Positions 34,903-43,267 of a DNA stretch of 64,000 bases are shown here, in pieces. This stretch comes from Chitinophaga sp. Cy-1792 (GTDB lineage Bacteria > Bacteroidota > Bacteroidia > Chitinophagales > Chitinophagaceae). Under the pieces are notes generated by a model. That model saw nothing but the letters and a program-made list of their open reading frames with translations, made no database searches and was not told where the DNA came from. The stretch spans positions 1,364,001 to 1,428,000 of the forward strand of contig NZ_VWWO01000002.1 in NCBI RefSeq assembly GCF_011752935.1. The letters are read 5' to 3'. Made by a program: the position numbers and the translations under genes. Each line of letters opens with the position of its first letter. Positions within the stretch are counted from its first letter, which is position 1.

Positions 34903-35013
34903 TTAGTTAAGATTCATTTTTATCACCTTGGGTACCGGTACTATCTTAATCCCGGTTTTTGTTCTTACCCTTACCCTGATGGTAACTCTTTCTCCGGCTG
35001 AATATCCCGACAT
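34903..35013 (-). CDS. Possible basic microprotein (36 residues)
   Basis: ATG at 35013, 4 bases after the AraC stop; stop at 34903. The product begins MSGYSAGERVTIRVRVRT and is rich in Arg/Lys and Val. It could be a short beta peptide or an untranslated spacer. Support is only the tight spacing between the AraC gene and the 49-residue frame. Confidence 0.3.
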   Translation of the reverse strand: MSGYSAGERVTIRVRVRTKTGIKIVPVPKVIKMNLN

Positions 35014-35017
35014 TTTT

Positions 35018-35875
35018 CTAATTGTTTTTTCTATAATGTTCCGGCGTTACGCCCACATTTTTTTTAAAGAAGGTAATGAAATAGGATACCTGCTCAAACT
35101 CCAGCTGGTGTGCAATATCCGTAATAGGGTCGGCGGTATAGTGTAGCAACCGCTGTGCCTCAATGGTGACCCTACGCCTGATCATCGCACCACAGGATAA
35201 GCCTTCCTGTTGCTTGCAAAGCTTGTTCAGGTAGTTGGTGGTGATGTTCAGGCATCCGGCATAAAAAGATGGTGCTTTATGTAAGATGAAATGCTCATCC
35301 AGCATGGATTTGAACTGCCTGATTTTTTCTTCCCGTATATTCCTTTTCGTTAGTACTACTTCCGCCGGACGCTCACGATCAAACATGCAAAGCATGATAT
35401 TCAGGTAAGAACGCAGGATGCTGTCCCTGTTTTTATGTTGTTGGTTAGATTCCAGCATTACTTGTTCCAACAGTGTATTCCAGGTTTTATGCTGTATGGT
35501 ATTTAATGGTAGATGCCCGCCATTTGCACTTTCGAGGAAGGCAAAGCCAGACAAGGCATTGTTATTATATCTTACTGAAAAAAAATTTGCAGTAAAACAA
35601 ATCATGTACCCTTTTAGCTTTGCTGTCTTCTGCCATTGCATAATACTACCTGGCCTGGCACAGATCACAGCAGGAGTGGAAACGGCTATCGCCTGTCCAT
35701 CGATGGTAATGCCAGGTCTTCCTTTTTCTGTCAGTAACAGAACATAAAAGCCCAGTTTGACCGGAATACCTGTCGGGATAAGCTTTTCAGGAAACTGATC
35801 CATAGTTGCCGCCTGGAAATTTTCATTTTCAACAGGAAGTATACACGTTGTAATTTCTCCGGATTTCATACACAA
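35018..35875 (-). CDS. AraC-family transcriptional regulator
   Basis: The protein has 285 residues. The N-terminal cupin-like sensor half has PVKLGFYVLLLTEKG and VICARPGSIMQWQ. The C-terminal double helix-turn-helix has YAGCLNITTNYLNKLCKQQEG, and FEQVSYFITFFKKNVGVTPEHYRK, the diagnostic second helix pair. It starts 12 bases after the CDICGC outer-membrane protein stop, so it is probably the last large gene of the MbnP/MbnH operon and might regulate it. This class is also common as a free-standing regulator, so the link is inferred. Confidence 0.87.
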   Translation of the reverse strand: MCMKSGEITTCILPVENENFQAATMDQFPEKLIPTGIPVKLGFYVLLLTEKGRPGITIDGQAIAVSTPAVICARPGSIMQWQKTAKLKGYMICFTANFFSVRYNNNALSGFAFLESANGGHLPLNTIQHKTWNTLLEQVMLESNQQHKNRDSILRSYLNIMLCMFDRERPAEVVLTKRNIREEKIRQFKSMLDEHFILHKAPSFYAGCLNITTNYLNKLCKQQEGLSCGAMIRRRVTIEAQRLLHYTADPITDIAHQLEFEQVSYFITFFKKNVGVTPEHYRKNN

Positions 35876-35887
35876 CCAATTAAGAGA

Positions 35888-36811
35888 TCAAAACAGGTAA
35901 CTGATATGCACCATGGCCCTGCTGCCGGCTTTCAGCGTATTGTTGGCCAGTTGCTGTGCGATAACAGGCTGCCAGTTGGCCCCCAATGAGATATTGCCCA
36001 TCGTCACTTCCAGGCCGGTAGTGCCCATCAGCGTATAGCCGCCGGAGTTATCGACTGCATATTTTTTTGCTTCTGTATCCTGTGCAGCGGTTTCATACAA
36101 CATACCGGCATTAGGCGCTACCGTTACTTTACTGGTTGCCCTGATCTTATAATAGGCCAGCAGGTTGGCGGTGAACTTGTTGCCGTAGCGGTAATCGTAC
36201 CGGTTGCCGGTATTGACCTTATAACTCACGTTGGCATTGATGCCGAAGTCCATCAGCCGGACGTCATACATGGCATTGAGCGTGAAGTCGGTGCTGGCGG
36301 TGCCCAGCTGAAAATTATTAGGCGTGTCTTCATTTTCCTTATGCTCCGCGGGTTCATATTTACCGGTAGGCAGCTTTATGCCGGCGCCCACCCACAGTGA
36401 TTGTACCAGTAATTTATTCCCTACGGTCTGTTGTTGGTCAAACAGCTGATAATAGCCTACAGCGGCGATGTCGCCAGGGCCGGAGCGGCGAAGGGTCGCT
36501 CCCTGGTTTTCGCGGCTGTTGAAATTGACAGGTACAAAGCCTATTACCCGGAACCGTTTGCCAATATTCCATCCTCCCCAGAGCTCTGCTGTCTGATAGG
36601 TTTCCGCAGTGGTAAGATAGGAATGCGTGCCGCCAGGCCCCAGGTGCGATGTCAGTGTTTTATATTGGTACCTGAGTCCTACGAATTTTTGCTTAAAGTC
36701 TGGCAGAATACCGATGTAATAGCTGCCAACGCCGCAGCCGCAGATGTCGCAGGCATACAGTTTATAGCTGGTGAGGAATATAAATGTAAGTAATACAATT
36801 ATTTTTTTCAT
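35888..36811 (-). CDS. CDICGC-motif outer-membrane beta-barrel protein of the MbnP/MbnH cluster
   Basis: The protein has 307 residues. The signal peptide ends before CDICGCGVGSYYIG, so a Cys-rich N-terminus (CxxCxC) is exposed after cleavage. The remaining sequence alternates strands (FVGLRYQYKT, GDIAAVGYYQLFD, AMVHISYLF) and ends in Phe, as barrel proteins do. Proteins with this N-terminus sit beside MbnP/MbnH-type genes in Bacteroidota. The two upstream genes here (MbnH 20 bases away, then MbnP) repeat that arrangement. A role in metal, probably copper, transport or binding at the outer membrane is inferred. Confidence 0.75.
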   Translation of the reverse strand: MKKIIVLLTFIFLTSYKLYACDICGCGVGSYYIGILPDFKQKFVGLRYQYKTLTSHLGPGGTHSYLTTAETYQTAELWGGWNIGKRFRVIGFVPVNFNSRENQGATLRRSGPGDIAAVGYYQLFDQQQTVGNKLLVQSLWVGAGIKLPTGKYEPAEHKENEDTPNNFQLGTASTDFTLNAMYDVRLMDFGINANVSYKVNTGNRYDYRYGNKFTANLLAYYKIRATSKVTVAPNAGMLYETAAQDTEAKKYAVDNSGGYTLMGTTGLEVTMGNISLGANWQPVIAQQLANNTLKAGSRAMVHISYLF

Positions 36812-36831
36812 ACAGATATTTTTTATGCAGA

Positions 36832-37866
36832 TCAGGGTGTTTCCTGGGAAAACCGTTTGTCTGTGATGAATTTTTTATCATTAAGTGTATTCAGGAAGAT
36901 CAGCAATTGCTGTTGTTCTGTTGCTGACAGCGCGATGCCTGGCTTGTCGCCGGTTTTCAGGATCGGGTCCAGTGTAGGCATGTCCGTTATCTCCGACGTA
37001 TAGTGCGTAAGCACACCTTGCAAGGTATAGAACCTGCCATCGTGCATATAGGGCGCGGTATAGGCCAGGTTGCGCAGACTCGGTACCCTGAAGGCGTACA
37101 TGTCTCCCGGTTTCAGCGTAATGGCGAAACGGCCGGAATCGTTGTTAGGGCCGGGGCCGATACCATTATTCCGGAACGAATGATCTGTAAACAAAGGCTC
37201 GCGGTGGCAGCTGTTGCAATGTTGCTGAAATAGGGCATAGCCGCGGCTTTCATCAGGTGTAAAAGTGGTTTGCCCTCGGCGCACACTATCGTATTTAGCC
37301 TGATCACTCACTACCATCACCATAAACTGCGACATGGCTTTCATCATAGTGGCAGTGGTAATATCCTTGCTGCCAAAGGCTTTCCTGAATAGTTCAGGAT
37401 AGGGTGGCGTGGCTTTCAGCTTTTCCAGCACATTACTTACCTTTTCGTCCATTTCTACAAAATTGCTGATAGGCGCCACCGGCTGAAGGTCGAGGTCGAA
37501 GATGCCACCATCCCACATAAACGTAGTATTCCATGCCAGGTTCATGATGGGCGGCGCATTGCGGCTACCAAGACGGTCGTCGATACCATGACTGATATCA
37601 TGGCCATGATGCGTGAACGCGGAGCTTTGAAGGTGACAGCTGCCACAGGAAATGGTGTTGTTCCTTGACAGCCGGGGCTCGTAAAATAGCTTGCGTCCCA
37701 GCTCAAAACCTTCACGCGTTACCGGATTGCCGGCGAGATGGTACACCGGCAGGGGAAACCCTGCCGGTTGTACGAATCCTTCAAAAGCGGGTGTAGTAGC
37801 CTTATCCCGGCTACAGGACCAAATCAGTAAAGCCAGTAACGTGATATACCTATAGCTTTTTTTCAT
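36832..37866 (-). CDS. mbnH: MbnH-type di-heme cytochrome c peroxidase family protein
   Basis: The protein has 344 residues with a lipobox near Cys18 (LIWSCSRDK). Two heme c sites are visible: CGSCH (Cys74-Cys77-His78) and CNSCH (Cys217-Cys220-His221). Between them lies the MauG/CcpA-type fold (LGRKLFYEPRLSRNNTISC, LGSRNAPPIMNLAWN, FMWDGG). In the MbnH/MbnP pair the di-heme protein converts a Trp of MbnP to kynurenine so that MbnP can bind copper. The MbnP gene ends 11 bases upstream, so the same job is inferred. A simple periplasmic cytochrome c peroxidase is the alternative. Confidence 0.85.
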   Translation of the reverse strand: MKKSYRYITLLALLIWSCSRDKATTPAFEGFVQPAGFPLPVYHLAGNPVTREGFELGRKLFYEPRLSRNNTISCGSCHLQSSAFTHHGHDISHGIDDRLGSRNAPPIMNLAWNTTFMWDGGIFDLDLQPVAPISNFVEMDEKVSNVLEKLKATPPYPELFRKAFGSKDITTATMMKAMSQFMVMVVSDQAKYDSVRRGQTTFTPDESRGYALFQQHCNSCHREPLFTDHSFRNNGIGPGPNNDSGRFAITLKPGDMYAFRVPSLRNLAYTAPYMHDGRFYTLQGVLTHYTSEITDMPTLDPILKTGDKPGIALSATEQQQLLIFLNTLNDKKFITDKRFSQETP

Positions 37867-37877
37867 ACCGCCCTGAT

Positions 37878-38696
37878 TTAGTTTTCGGTATGGTCATGCG
37901 TAAACATATTGGCATAGTTGCCGGCTACGATGGTGCTGAAATTGGAGAACATCACCGTGGGATTGCTGGCAATGCTCACATTGGTGGCGCCGTTGAATAC
38001 TTTCAGTATATCGACCATCAGGTGAACGTTCGCTTCACGTCCGGCGCGGACTTTTGCTACGCCGGCTTTGGTGAGGTCCACCTTGATGGTCTTGATGTTA
38101 TTGATAGTCGGTGCGCTATAGCCACCGAAGCCACCTATATGGTAACGAAACTTACAGTTGCCGCTGGGATCCGCCGGGGCAGCAGGAGAAGAGCCTTCCA
38201 TCTTAAAGAAGATATAACCCATATTCCATTCCCAGTACATGCCCTGGTCCATGCCGCCGGAAGGGTCCAGTACGCCGGTTCTTTTGGCAACGTCCATTAC
38301 GCTGCTCAGGCTATCTACTCCCAATACAAAACTGATAGCAGTATATTCTCCTTCAGGTACGCGTACTTTCACGAACTGTGAAGCGCCATCTGCCTCTGAT
38401 ACGAGGAAGTAGCTGCTGTCTTTCGGAACTGTGTATTCAATACCCTTATTGTTGGTGGCTTTGATATTGGTGATATAATATTTTAAAAAATCGATTTTGA
38501 ATTGTTCTCCCGAAGCATTGGTATAGGTGCCGGTACCCAATTGCAGATTTTTATCTCCCACAATATTGTCAAACTGAATAGACAAGGTCGCTTTGGCGCT
38601 ACTGCCGGATGGGGCAGTGGTATCCTCTTTTTTACAGGCGCTGAAAGTCGTGATTGCAATAAGAGCGGTAGTCAGTAATATGTTGATGTGTTTCAT
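37878..38696 (-). CDS. mbnP: MbnP-family copper-binding lipoprotein
   Basis: The protein has 272 residues from ATG 38696, giving a lipoprotein signal (ITTFSACKKE). The mature part has the MbnP order: SIQFDNIVGDKNLQL, FKIDFLKYYITNIKA, VPEGEYTAISFVLGVD, DQGMYWEWNMGYIFFKMEG (with two adjacent Trp-rich positions), CKFRYHIGGFGGY, and a His-rich end MFTHDHTEN. The family binds copper, helped by a Trp-derived kynurenine made by its di-heme partner. That partner gene starts 11 bases downstream. Which Trp is modified here cannot be told. Confidence 0.85.
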   Translation of the reverse strand: MKHINILLTTALIAITTFSACKKEDTTAPSGSSAKATLSIQFDNIVGDKNLQLGTGTYTNASGEQFKIDFLKYYITNIKATNNKGIEYTVPKDSSYFLVSEADGASQFVKVRVPEGEYTAISFVLGVDSLSSVMDVAKRTGVLDPSGGMDQGMYWEWNMGYIFFKMEGSSPAAPADPSGNCKFRYHIGGFGGYSAPTINNIKTIKVDLTKAGVAKVRAGREANVHLMVDILKVFNGATNVSIASNPTVMFSNFSTIVAGNYANMFTHDHTEN

Positions 38697-38858
38697 GAAT
38701 AATATGTTGAAAGGTGCAGGCAATAGCAATCCCTTTCTGCATGTGGATGCAGATTTTTTAAAAGGAAACTGTAGTCGGATATCCGCCAGGATATAGCGCA
38801 GGCAGATAAATGCAGATGATCATCTGCAGAAAAAAATAACAGGTATAACTAAAGGAGA

Positions 38859-39233
38859 TCAGGCAATAGGAGGGCGAAACACGGCAGAAGGCTGATCTAT
38901 GGGGTATCCTATAGATTGTGGATGATAGGGTATATCATGTTGGATATTAAAAGCAGGTGCGAGGAGGATGTCGGAATGCAAAGCTGTACAGTATTCCAGC
39001 TTGTTCTCCAGTTTGCGCTCAGGATTTTCCTGGTCTTTACGGTCTTCTTCATGCATCTTTTTCGCCAGGTGACATTTACCATTACAATGCAGCTGGGGCT
39101 TGTTCCTGTTTTCACAGAGGTTGCCGGCGATATAGTCCTGGTTGAGATAGTAGTCGAGCAGTACCACATAACGGCCAGACAGCTGGCAAAGCCAAACCAT
39201 CATAAAAAGCACTGTTATGAGTTGTTTCCGCAT
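38859..39233 (-). CDS. Small Cys-rich protein of the copper cluster
   Basis: The protein has 124 residues. An N-terminal hydrophobic segment (residues ~5-20) is followed by YYLNQDYIAGNLCENRNKP and HCNGKCHLAKK, a C-x9-C-x3-C pattern that could bind metal. The rest is charged and ends with a His/Pro-rich tail. It is the first gene of the minus-strand group before MbnP, with ~160 bases between. Small proteins with this CxGKCxLxK motif recur beside copper-response genes in Bacteroidota; the motif itself is plainly visible. Confidence 0.65.
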   Translation of the reverse strand: MRKQLITVLFMMVWLCQLSGRYVVLLDYYLNQDYIAGNLCENRNKPQLHCNGKCHLAKKMHEEDRKDQENPERKLENKLEYCTALHSDILLAPAFNIQHDIPYHPQSIGYPIDQPSAVFRPPIA

Positions 39234-39423
39234 GATCAGATTAAAATTGCTACCAGGTTAATGCTGACTCCTTACTATTCAGCAAAATATGCTGGCGCAA
39301 ATGTAGTACCTAATTGGTTAATAGCCTGCAATAAAAGCGGACAATAATTACAATAAACGGGAATTTCTCCGGAGTAATAGCAACAAATAAATATCTCTCT
39401 ATACCGCTATCAATATATTCTAT

Positions 39424-39458
39424 TTTGATAATAAAATAATTTGTGTACTTTGTACACA
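39424..39458 (+). promoter_or_regulatory. gapN promoter with overlapping palindromic operator
   Basis: TTTG at 39424-39427 and TACTTTG at 39446-39452, 18 bases apart, match the Bacteroidota promoter pattern and lie ~20 bases before the gapN ATG. A perfect 7-bp inverted repeat TGTGTAC-TTT-GTACACA at 39442-39458 covers the -7 element, suggesting a repressor site. Confidence 0.6.
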
Positions 39459-39471
39459 TAAATTTTTTCAC

Positions 39472-41094
39472 ATGAGTTTTCAAGAAGACCTAAAGCAACT
39501 TTTTGTTGAGGAGCGGGAGATACCGGAAGAATTCCGTATTTCAGAGATCCATCAGCGCGAGTACTTAGTAAATGGCGAAATGAGGCAGTGGGATGGGCCG
39601 GTGAGTGAAGTATATTCTCCGATCAATATTCCTGGTGCCGAAGGGCTGAAGCGCAAGCTGATAGGCACTTATCCGCTTGGTACCGAAAAGGAAGCCTTTG
39701 AAGCGCTGGATGCGGCCCTGGCTGCATATGACAATGGCCGTGGCGAATGGCCTACCATGCGCCTGGACGATCGTATCGACTGTCTTTCCGTATTTGCCCG
39801 AAAGATGAACGAGCAACGTACACTTATCGTCAAGCTCATTATGTGGGAGATAGGGAAATCCTATGCAGATTCCATCAAGGAATTTGACCGCACCATTGAA
39901 TATATAAATGCCACCATAGATGCGCTGAAAGAGATTGACCGCAGTTCTTCCCGTTTTGAGATCAGGGAAGGCACGATTGCCCAGATCCGCCGTTCCCCGC
40001 TGGGAGTGGTGCTGTGCATGGGTCCATTCAACTATCCGCTGAATGAAACCTTTACCACGCTGATCCCGGCTTTACTGATGGGGAATACCATCCTGTTCAA
40101 ACCGCCGAAACATGGTACATTATTACATTACCCGCTGTTGCGTGCTTTTATGGAGTCGTTCCCTAAAGGGGTGGTAAATACGATTTACGGCCGCGGTGCC
40201 GCGGTGATCCCGGGTATTATGTCTACCGGCAAAATCAATGTGCTGGCCTTTATCGGCAGCAGCAAAGTAGCCAACGACCTGCGCAAGCACCATCCCAAAC
40301 TGAACCGCCTGCGTGCAGTATTGAGTCTGGATGCTAAAAATGCCGCTATTATCACCGAGCATGCAGACATCCAGGTGGCCGTAAACGAGTGTATCCTCGG
40401 TGCATTATCGTATAATGGTCAACGTTGTACCGCCATCAAGATCCTCTTTGTTCACCGTTCTGTTGCGGATGAGTTCAACGCCAGGCTGAGTGAGGCCATT
40501 GGCAAAATGAAATTCGGTATGCCTTGGGTGAAAGGAGTACAACTCACGCCAGTGGCTGAACCAGGAAAGCCTGCGTATATCCGTGAAGTACTGGACGACG
40601 CCATTAAGCACGGTGCTGCGATCGTCAATGAAAATGGTGGCGCTACGGCGGAATCATTTGTATTCCCGGCGGTGGTATACCCTGTCAACGATAAGATGAA
40701 ACTCTACAGGGAAGAACAGTTTGGCCCGGTAATACCTGTGGTGCCTTACGATGAGATCGAAGAAACGATCGAATACCTGATAGAATCCCCGCACGGACAA
40801 CAGGTGAGCATCTTCAGTAATAATCCTGAAGAAGTAGCAACGCTGATAGATCCGCTGGTAAACCAGGTGAGCAGGGTAAATATCAACTGCCAGTGTCAGC
40901 GCGGCCCGGATGTGTTTCCGTTTACCGGCCGTAAAGACAGTGCAGAAGGGACTTTATCGGTACATGATGCGCTGCGTTCCTTCTCTATCCGCTCGCTGGT
41001 TGCCACTAAAATGAATGATACCAATAAACAGTTACTGGAAGATATCCTGAAAGAACATAGTTCGGATTTCTTAAGTACGAATTATATTTTCTAA
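39472..41094 (+). CDS. gapN: NADP-dependent glyceraldehyde-3-phosphate dehydrogenase (GapN-type)
   Basis: The protein has 540 residues, long for an aldehyde dehydrogenase because of an N-terminal extension (DLKQLFVEEREIPEEFR). The order EGTIAQIRRSPLGVVLCMGPFNYPLNE, FKPPKHG, AFIGSSKVA and NGQRCTAIK (catalytic Cys319) is that of the GapN-like branch, with the conserved QCQRGPD near the end. GapN oxidises glyceraldehyde-3-phosphate irreversibly to 3-phosphoglycerate, making NADPH and bypassing phosphoglycerate kinase. It is monocistronic with its own promoter/operator and terminator. A different aldehyde substrate remains possible. Confidence 0.88.
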   Translation: MSFQEDLKQLFVEEREIPEEFRISEIHQREYLVNGEMRQWDGPVSEVYSPINIPGAEGLKRKLIGTYPLGTEKEAFEALDAALAAYDNGRGEWPTMRLDDRIDCLSVFARKMNEQRTLIVKLIMWEIGKSYADSIKEFDRTIEYINATIDALKEIDRSSSRFEIREGTIAQIRRSPLGVVLCMGPFNYPLNETFTTLIPALLMGNTILFKPPKHGTLLHYPLLRAFMESFPKGVVNTIYGRGAAVIPGIMSTGKINVLAFIGSSKVANDLRKHHPKLNRLRAVLSLDAKNAAIITEHADIQVAVNECILGALSYNGQRCTAIKILFVHRSVADEFNARLSEAIGKMKFGMPWVKGVQLTPVAEPGKPAYIREVLDDAIKHGAAIVNENGGATAESFVFPAVVYPVNDKMKLYREEQFGPVIPVVPYDEIEETIEYLIESPHGQQVSIFSNNPEEVATLIDPLVNQVSRVNINCQCQRGPDVFPFTGRKDSAEGTLSVHDALRSFSIRSLVATKMNDTNKQLLEDILKEHSSDFLSTNYIF

Positions 41095-41112
41095 AAGAGA
41101 AAAAGTTTGATC

Positions 41113-41139
41113 AATGCCCTGCGCGAAGCGCAGGGCATT
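41113..41139 (+). terminator. Intrinsic terminator after gapN
   Basis: AATGCCCTGCGC pairs perfectly with GCGCAGGGCATT around GAA, followed by T-rich sequence. It lies 18 bases past the stop. Confidence 0.92.
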
Positions 41140-41154
41140 TTCTATTAGCGCTTT

Positions 41155-41811
41155 TTATCTCCCCGGTTTCTTCTTACCGAAACTGCTACTCCTGATTATT
41201 TCATACACATAAAGCGGTACAGCCCATCCCATCCAGAAAAGCGGCACGCTTACTTCTGCAAAGCTGCCCAGCTGCTGCATGACAGGCAGCCTGCTGGCAA
41301 AGCCTGAAACCAGGAAAGCCACCGTGATGATGTAACTCCTGATCATCCATTCTTTATGTAGCTTAAATTGTTTCCTGACTGCCATCCAGAAGGCGATAAA
41401 GGTAGCGCTGATCCATACAGACGCCCATACCTGTAAGGTGAATGCATAGGCCCAGCTCAATGCATAGGCCGCAGTGGAAGCCAGTACCAGCGCACAAATG
41501 CTGCTTACCAGAACTGCCAGCAGGTAAATATAGCCAACGGCCCGGTGCAGGAGGGGGCTGTAGTTTCGCAGTTTGGGCCAGAACTGTATGGCTCCGCTAA
41601 GCAAAGATCCGCCACCGGAAGTAATATGTGCGATGAGAAACCACCGCACCGGAAAGTAGCGGCCCAGTGCTTCCCGCGTCATGGCCAGGTATGGATCTGC
41701 CGGATGCATGAACAGCCAGGCCATAAAAAATATGCTGATCCATATCAGCAAAGGAATGATGTCTGTGAGGCTGAAAGGAAAAGGTTTTCTGATCGTCGTT
41801 GATTTTTGCAT
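41155..41811 (-). CDS. DUF2306 family membrane protein
   Basis: The protein has 218 residues from ATG 41811. There are six to seven membrane helices. The sequences WFLIAHITSGGGSLLSGAIQF, LLHRAVGYIYLLAV and LHKEWMIRSYIITVAFL are those of DUF2306, in which conserved His residues (the HxxxG and LHR sites here) suggest heme or metal binding in the membrane. The HxlR regulator gene lies divergently, 132 bases away, and may control it. The function of the family is not known. Confidence 0.82.
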   Translation of the reverse strand: MQKSTTIRKPFPFSLTDIIPLLIWISIFFMAWLFMHPADPYLAMTREALGRYFPVRWFLIAHITSGGGSLLSGAIQFWPKLRNYSPLLHRAVGYIYLLAVLVSSICALVLASTAAYALSWAYAFTLQVWASVWISATFIAFWMAVRKQFKLHKEWMIRSYIITVAFLVSGFASRLPVMQQLGSFAEVSVPLFWMGWAVPLYVYEIIRSSSFGKKKPGR

Positions 41812-41943
41812 TGCCAGTCGTTTTTGTCTGGGCAAATGTCTGTGGAAGCGGCTGGCCAGACAATACCCGAAAAAAGATTCGGTATGATCCGGAAAGTATT
41901 TTTATGCAGGATGCTGTACCTTTAAAGAGATAACCTAAACTGT

Positions 41944-42309
41944 ATGTATACACGAAAAATAGAACTGGACCCTGACTGTGGTATCTTCCTGGCGATGCAG
42001 GTATTGGGTGGTAAATGGAAGTGCTGTATCCTGGATGCGGTGGGCAAGGGAATTTCCCGCCCCAGTGATATTGCCAGGTATATGCCGGATGCTGCTGCAC
42101 GGGTGATAGAAATGCAGCTGGCAGAGTTGCTGGCTTTTGGTATGGTAGAGCGGTTTACGGAAGATGTTTATCCTAAACGAAGTACTTACAAACTCACCGC
42201 CCTTGGCGAAACGATGTTACCCATCCTGGCAAGTATAGACAAATGGGGCATCGACCACGCGGACCTGATAAAGGAACGTATGGGTATGCAGGCAGCAAAA
42301 GCTGTATAG
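41944..42309 (+). CDS. HxlR-family transcriptional regulator
   Basis: The protein has 121 residues. DCGIFLAMQVLGGKWKCCILDAVG is the HxlR N-terminal signature (C..... L.GKW...IL). It is followed by the winged helix with AARVIEMQLAELLAFGMVER and YKLTALGETMLPIL. It may act through its conserved Cys (in DCGIF) as a redox or electrophile sensor, as several HxlR proteins do. It is divergent from the DUF2306 gene, the most likely target. Confidence 0.92.
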   Translation: MYTRKIELDPDCGIFLAMQVLGGKWKCCILDAVGKGISRPSDIARYMPDAAARVIEMQLAELLAFGMVERFTEDVYPKRSTYKLTALGETMLPILASIDKWGIDHADLIKERMGMQAAKAV

Positions 42310-42313
42310 TTGT

Positions 42314-43129
42314 TTAGCCATTCAGTAACTCCGTAGGTGCATGGCCGTACTGTTTCTTAAAGGCATAGGAGAAGTGCGAGAGGTCTTCAAAGCCCAGGTC
42401 CAGGTAAAAATCGTTGGGGCGTTGCCGTTTGTTGGTGATCAGGAAATATGCCTCCTGTAATCGGCGCTGCTGCAGCCAGCTACGCGGCGAAGTATTAAAG
42501 ATTTTCTGGAAATCACGCTTGAAGGTTGCCAGGCTACGCCCGGTAAGGTAGGCAAAGCGTTCCAGCTTCACATTGAAATGATAGTTCTGCTGCATGAATT
42601 CTTCCAGGTTGATTTTATAAGGTTCCGTAAAATCAAACAATACACGCTTCAGGTTTTTATCATACGCAAACAACAGCATCAATGCTTCTTTCTGTTTGAT
42701 ATGCAATAATTCAGGCGATTTATTCTCCAGGAGGTCTTTGTATTGCAGCAACGACTCCATGAAATACTTTACATGCTGTGCGTCGGATAGATCAATAAAG
42801 GCAGGTGTGATCAGCTTTTCTTCCAGCTGATAATCTTCCTGGTCGCGGACTTCCTGCAGTAGTTCCTCATTGAACCAGATAGACAATGATTTAAATTCCT
42901 CTTTCTCGGTCGGGTTTTTAGCAAACTTCAACAGCTGGTTTTTCCTGGCCAGGTAAACATCTCCCTTACGCAATACCTTACGGACGGTGCCATCGTTCAG
43001 TTCCATTTCCCCTGATACTATCATGGAAAGTGTCTGATGCCGCACAAACTGCTCGCCCTCGCGGAAAGCGGTGAAGTGACAGGAGTAGTTGATATAGTTA
43101 TTATGATCAGTCATATTTTTATTATTCAT
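42314..43129 (-). CDS. AraC-family transcriptional regulator
   Basis: The protein has 271 residues. The N-terminal cupin-type sensor half has GDVYLARKNQLLKFAKN. The C-terminal double helix-turn-helix has LERFAYLTGRSLATFKRDFQKIF and LGFEDLSHFSYAFKKQYGHAPTE, the second being diagnostic. It lies downstream of the aldehyde dehydrogenase gene on the same strand, with two hairpins in between. The direct repeats upstream of that dehydrogenase gene are candidate binding sites. It converges with the HxlR gene, with 4 bases between stops. Confidence 0.9.
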   Translation of the reverse strand: MNNKNMTDHNNYINYSCHFTAFREGEQFVRHQTLSMIVSGEMELNDGTVRKVLRKGDVYLARKNQLLKFAKNPTEKEEFKSLSIWFNEELLQEVRDQEDYQLEEKLITPAFIDLSDAQHVKYFMESLLQYKDLLENKSPELLHIKQKEALMLLFAYDKNLKRVLFDFTEPYKINLEEFMQQNYHFNVKLERFAYLTGRSLATFKRDFQKIFNTSPRSWLQQRRLQEAYFLITNKRQRPNDFYLDLGFEDLSHFSYAFKKQYGHAPTELLNG

Positions 43130-43184
43130 GATAAGCGAGATACCGCCGAAGGCAGTTGCGAATCCAGCATCGAAGCGAATTTAC

Positions 43185-43234
43185 AAATGATACCTTCGGT
43201 ATCATTTGAGTGGCCCCGCGCGGAGCGCGGGGCC
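43185..43234. repeat. Two tandem perfect hairpins between AraC and aldehyde dehydrogenase genes
   Basis: AAATGATACC-TTC-GGTATCATTT (43185-43207) and GGCCCCGCGC-GGA-GCGCGGGGCC (43212-43234) are perfect 10-bp inverted repeats 4 bases apart. The second looks like a terminator but has its T-rich side on the plus strand. The first may be an operator or an RNA hairpin in the AraC leader. Confidence 0.85.
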
Positions 43235-43267
43235 TTTATTCCACATTATCGTAATCAAATATAAAAC

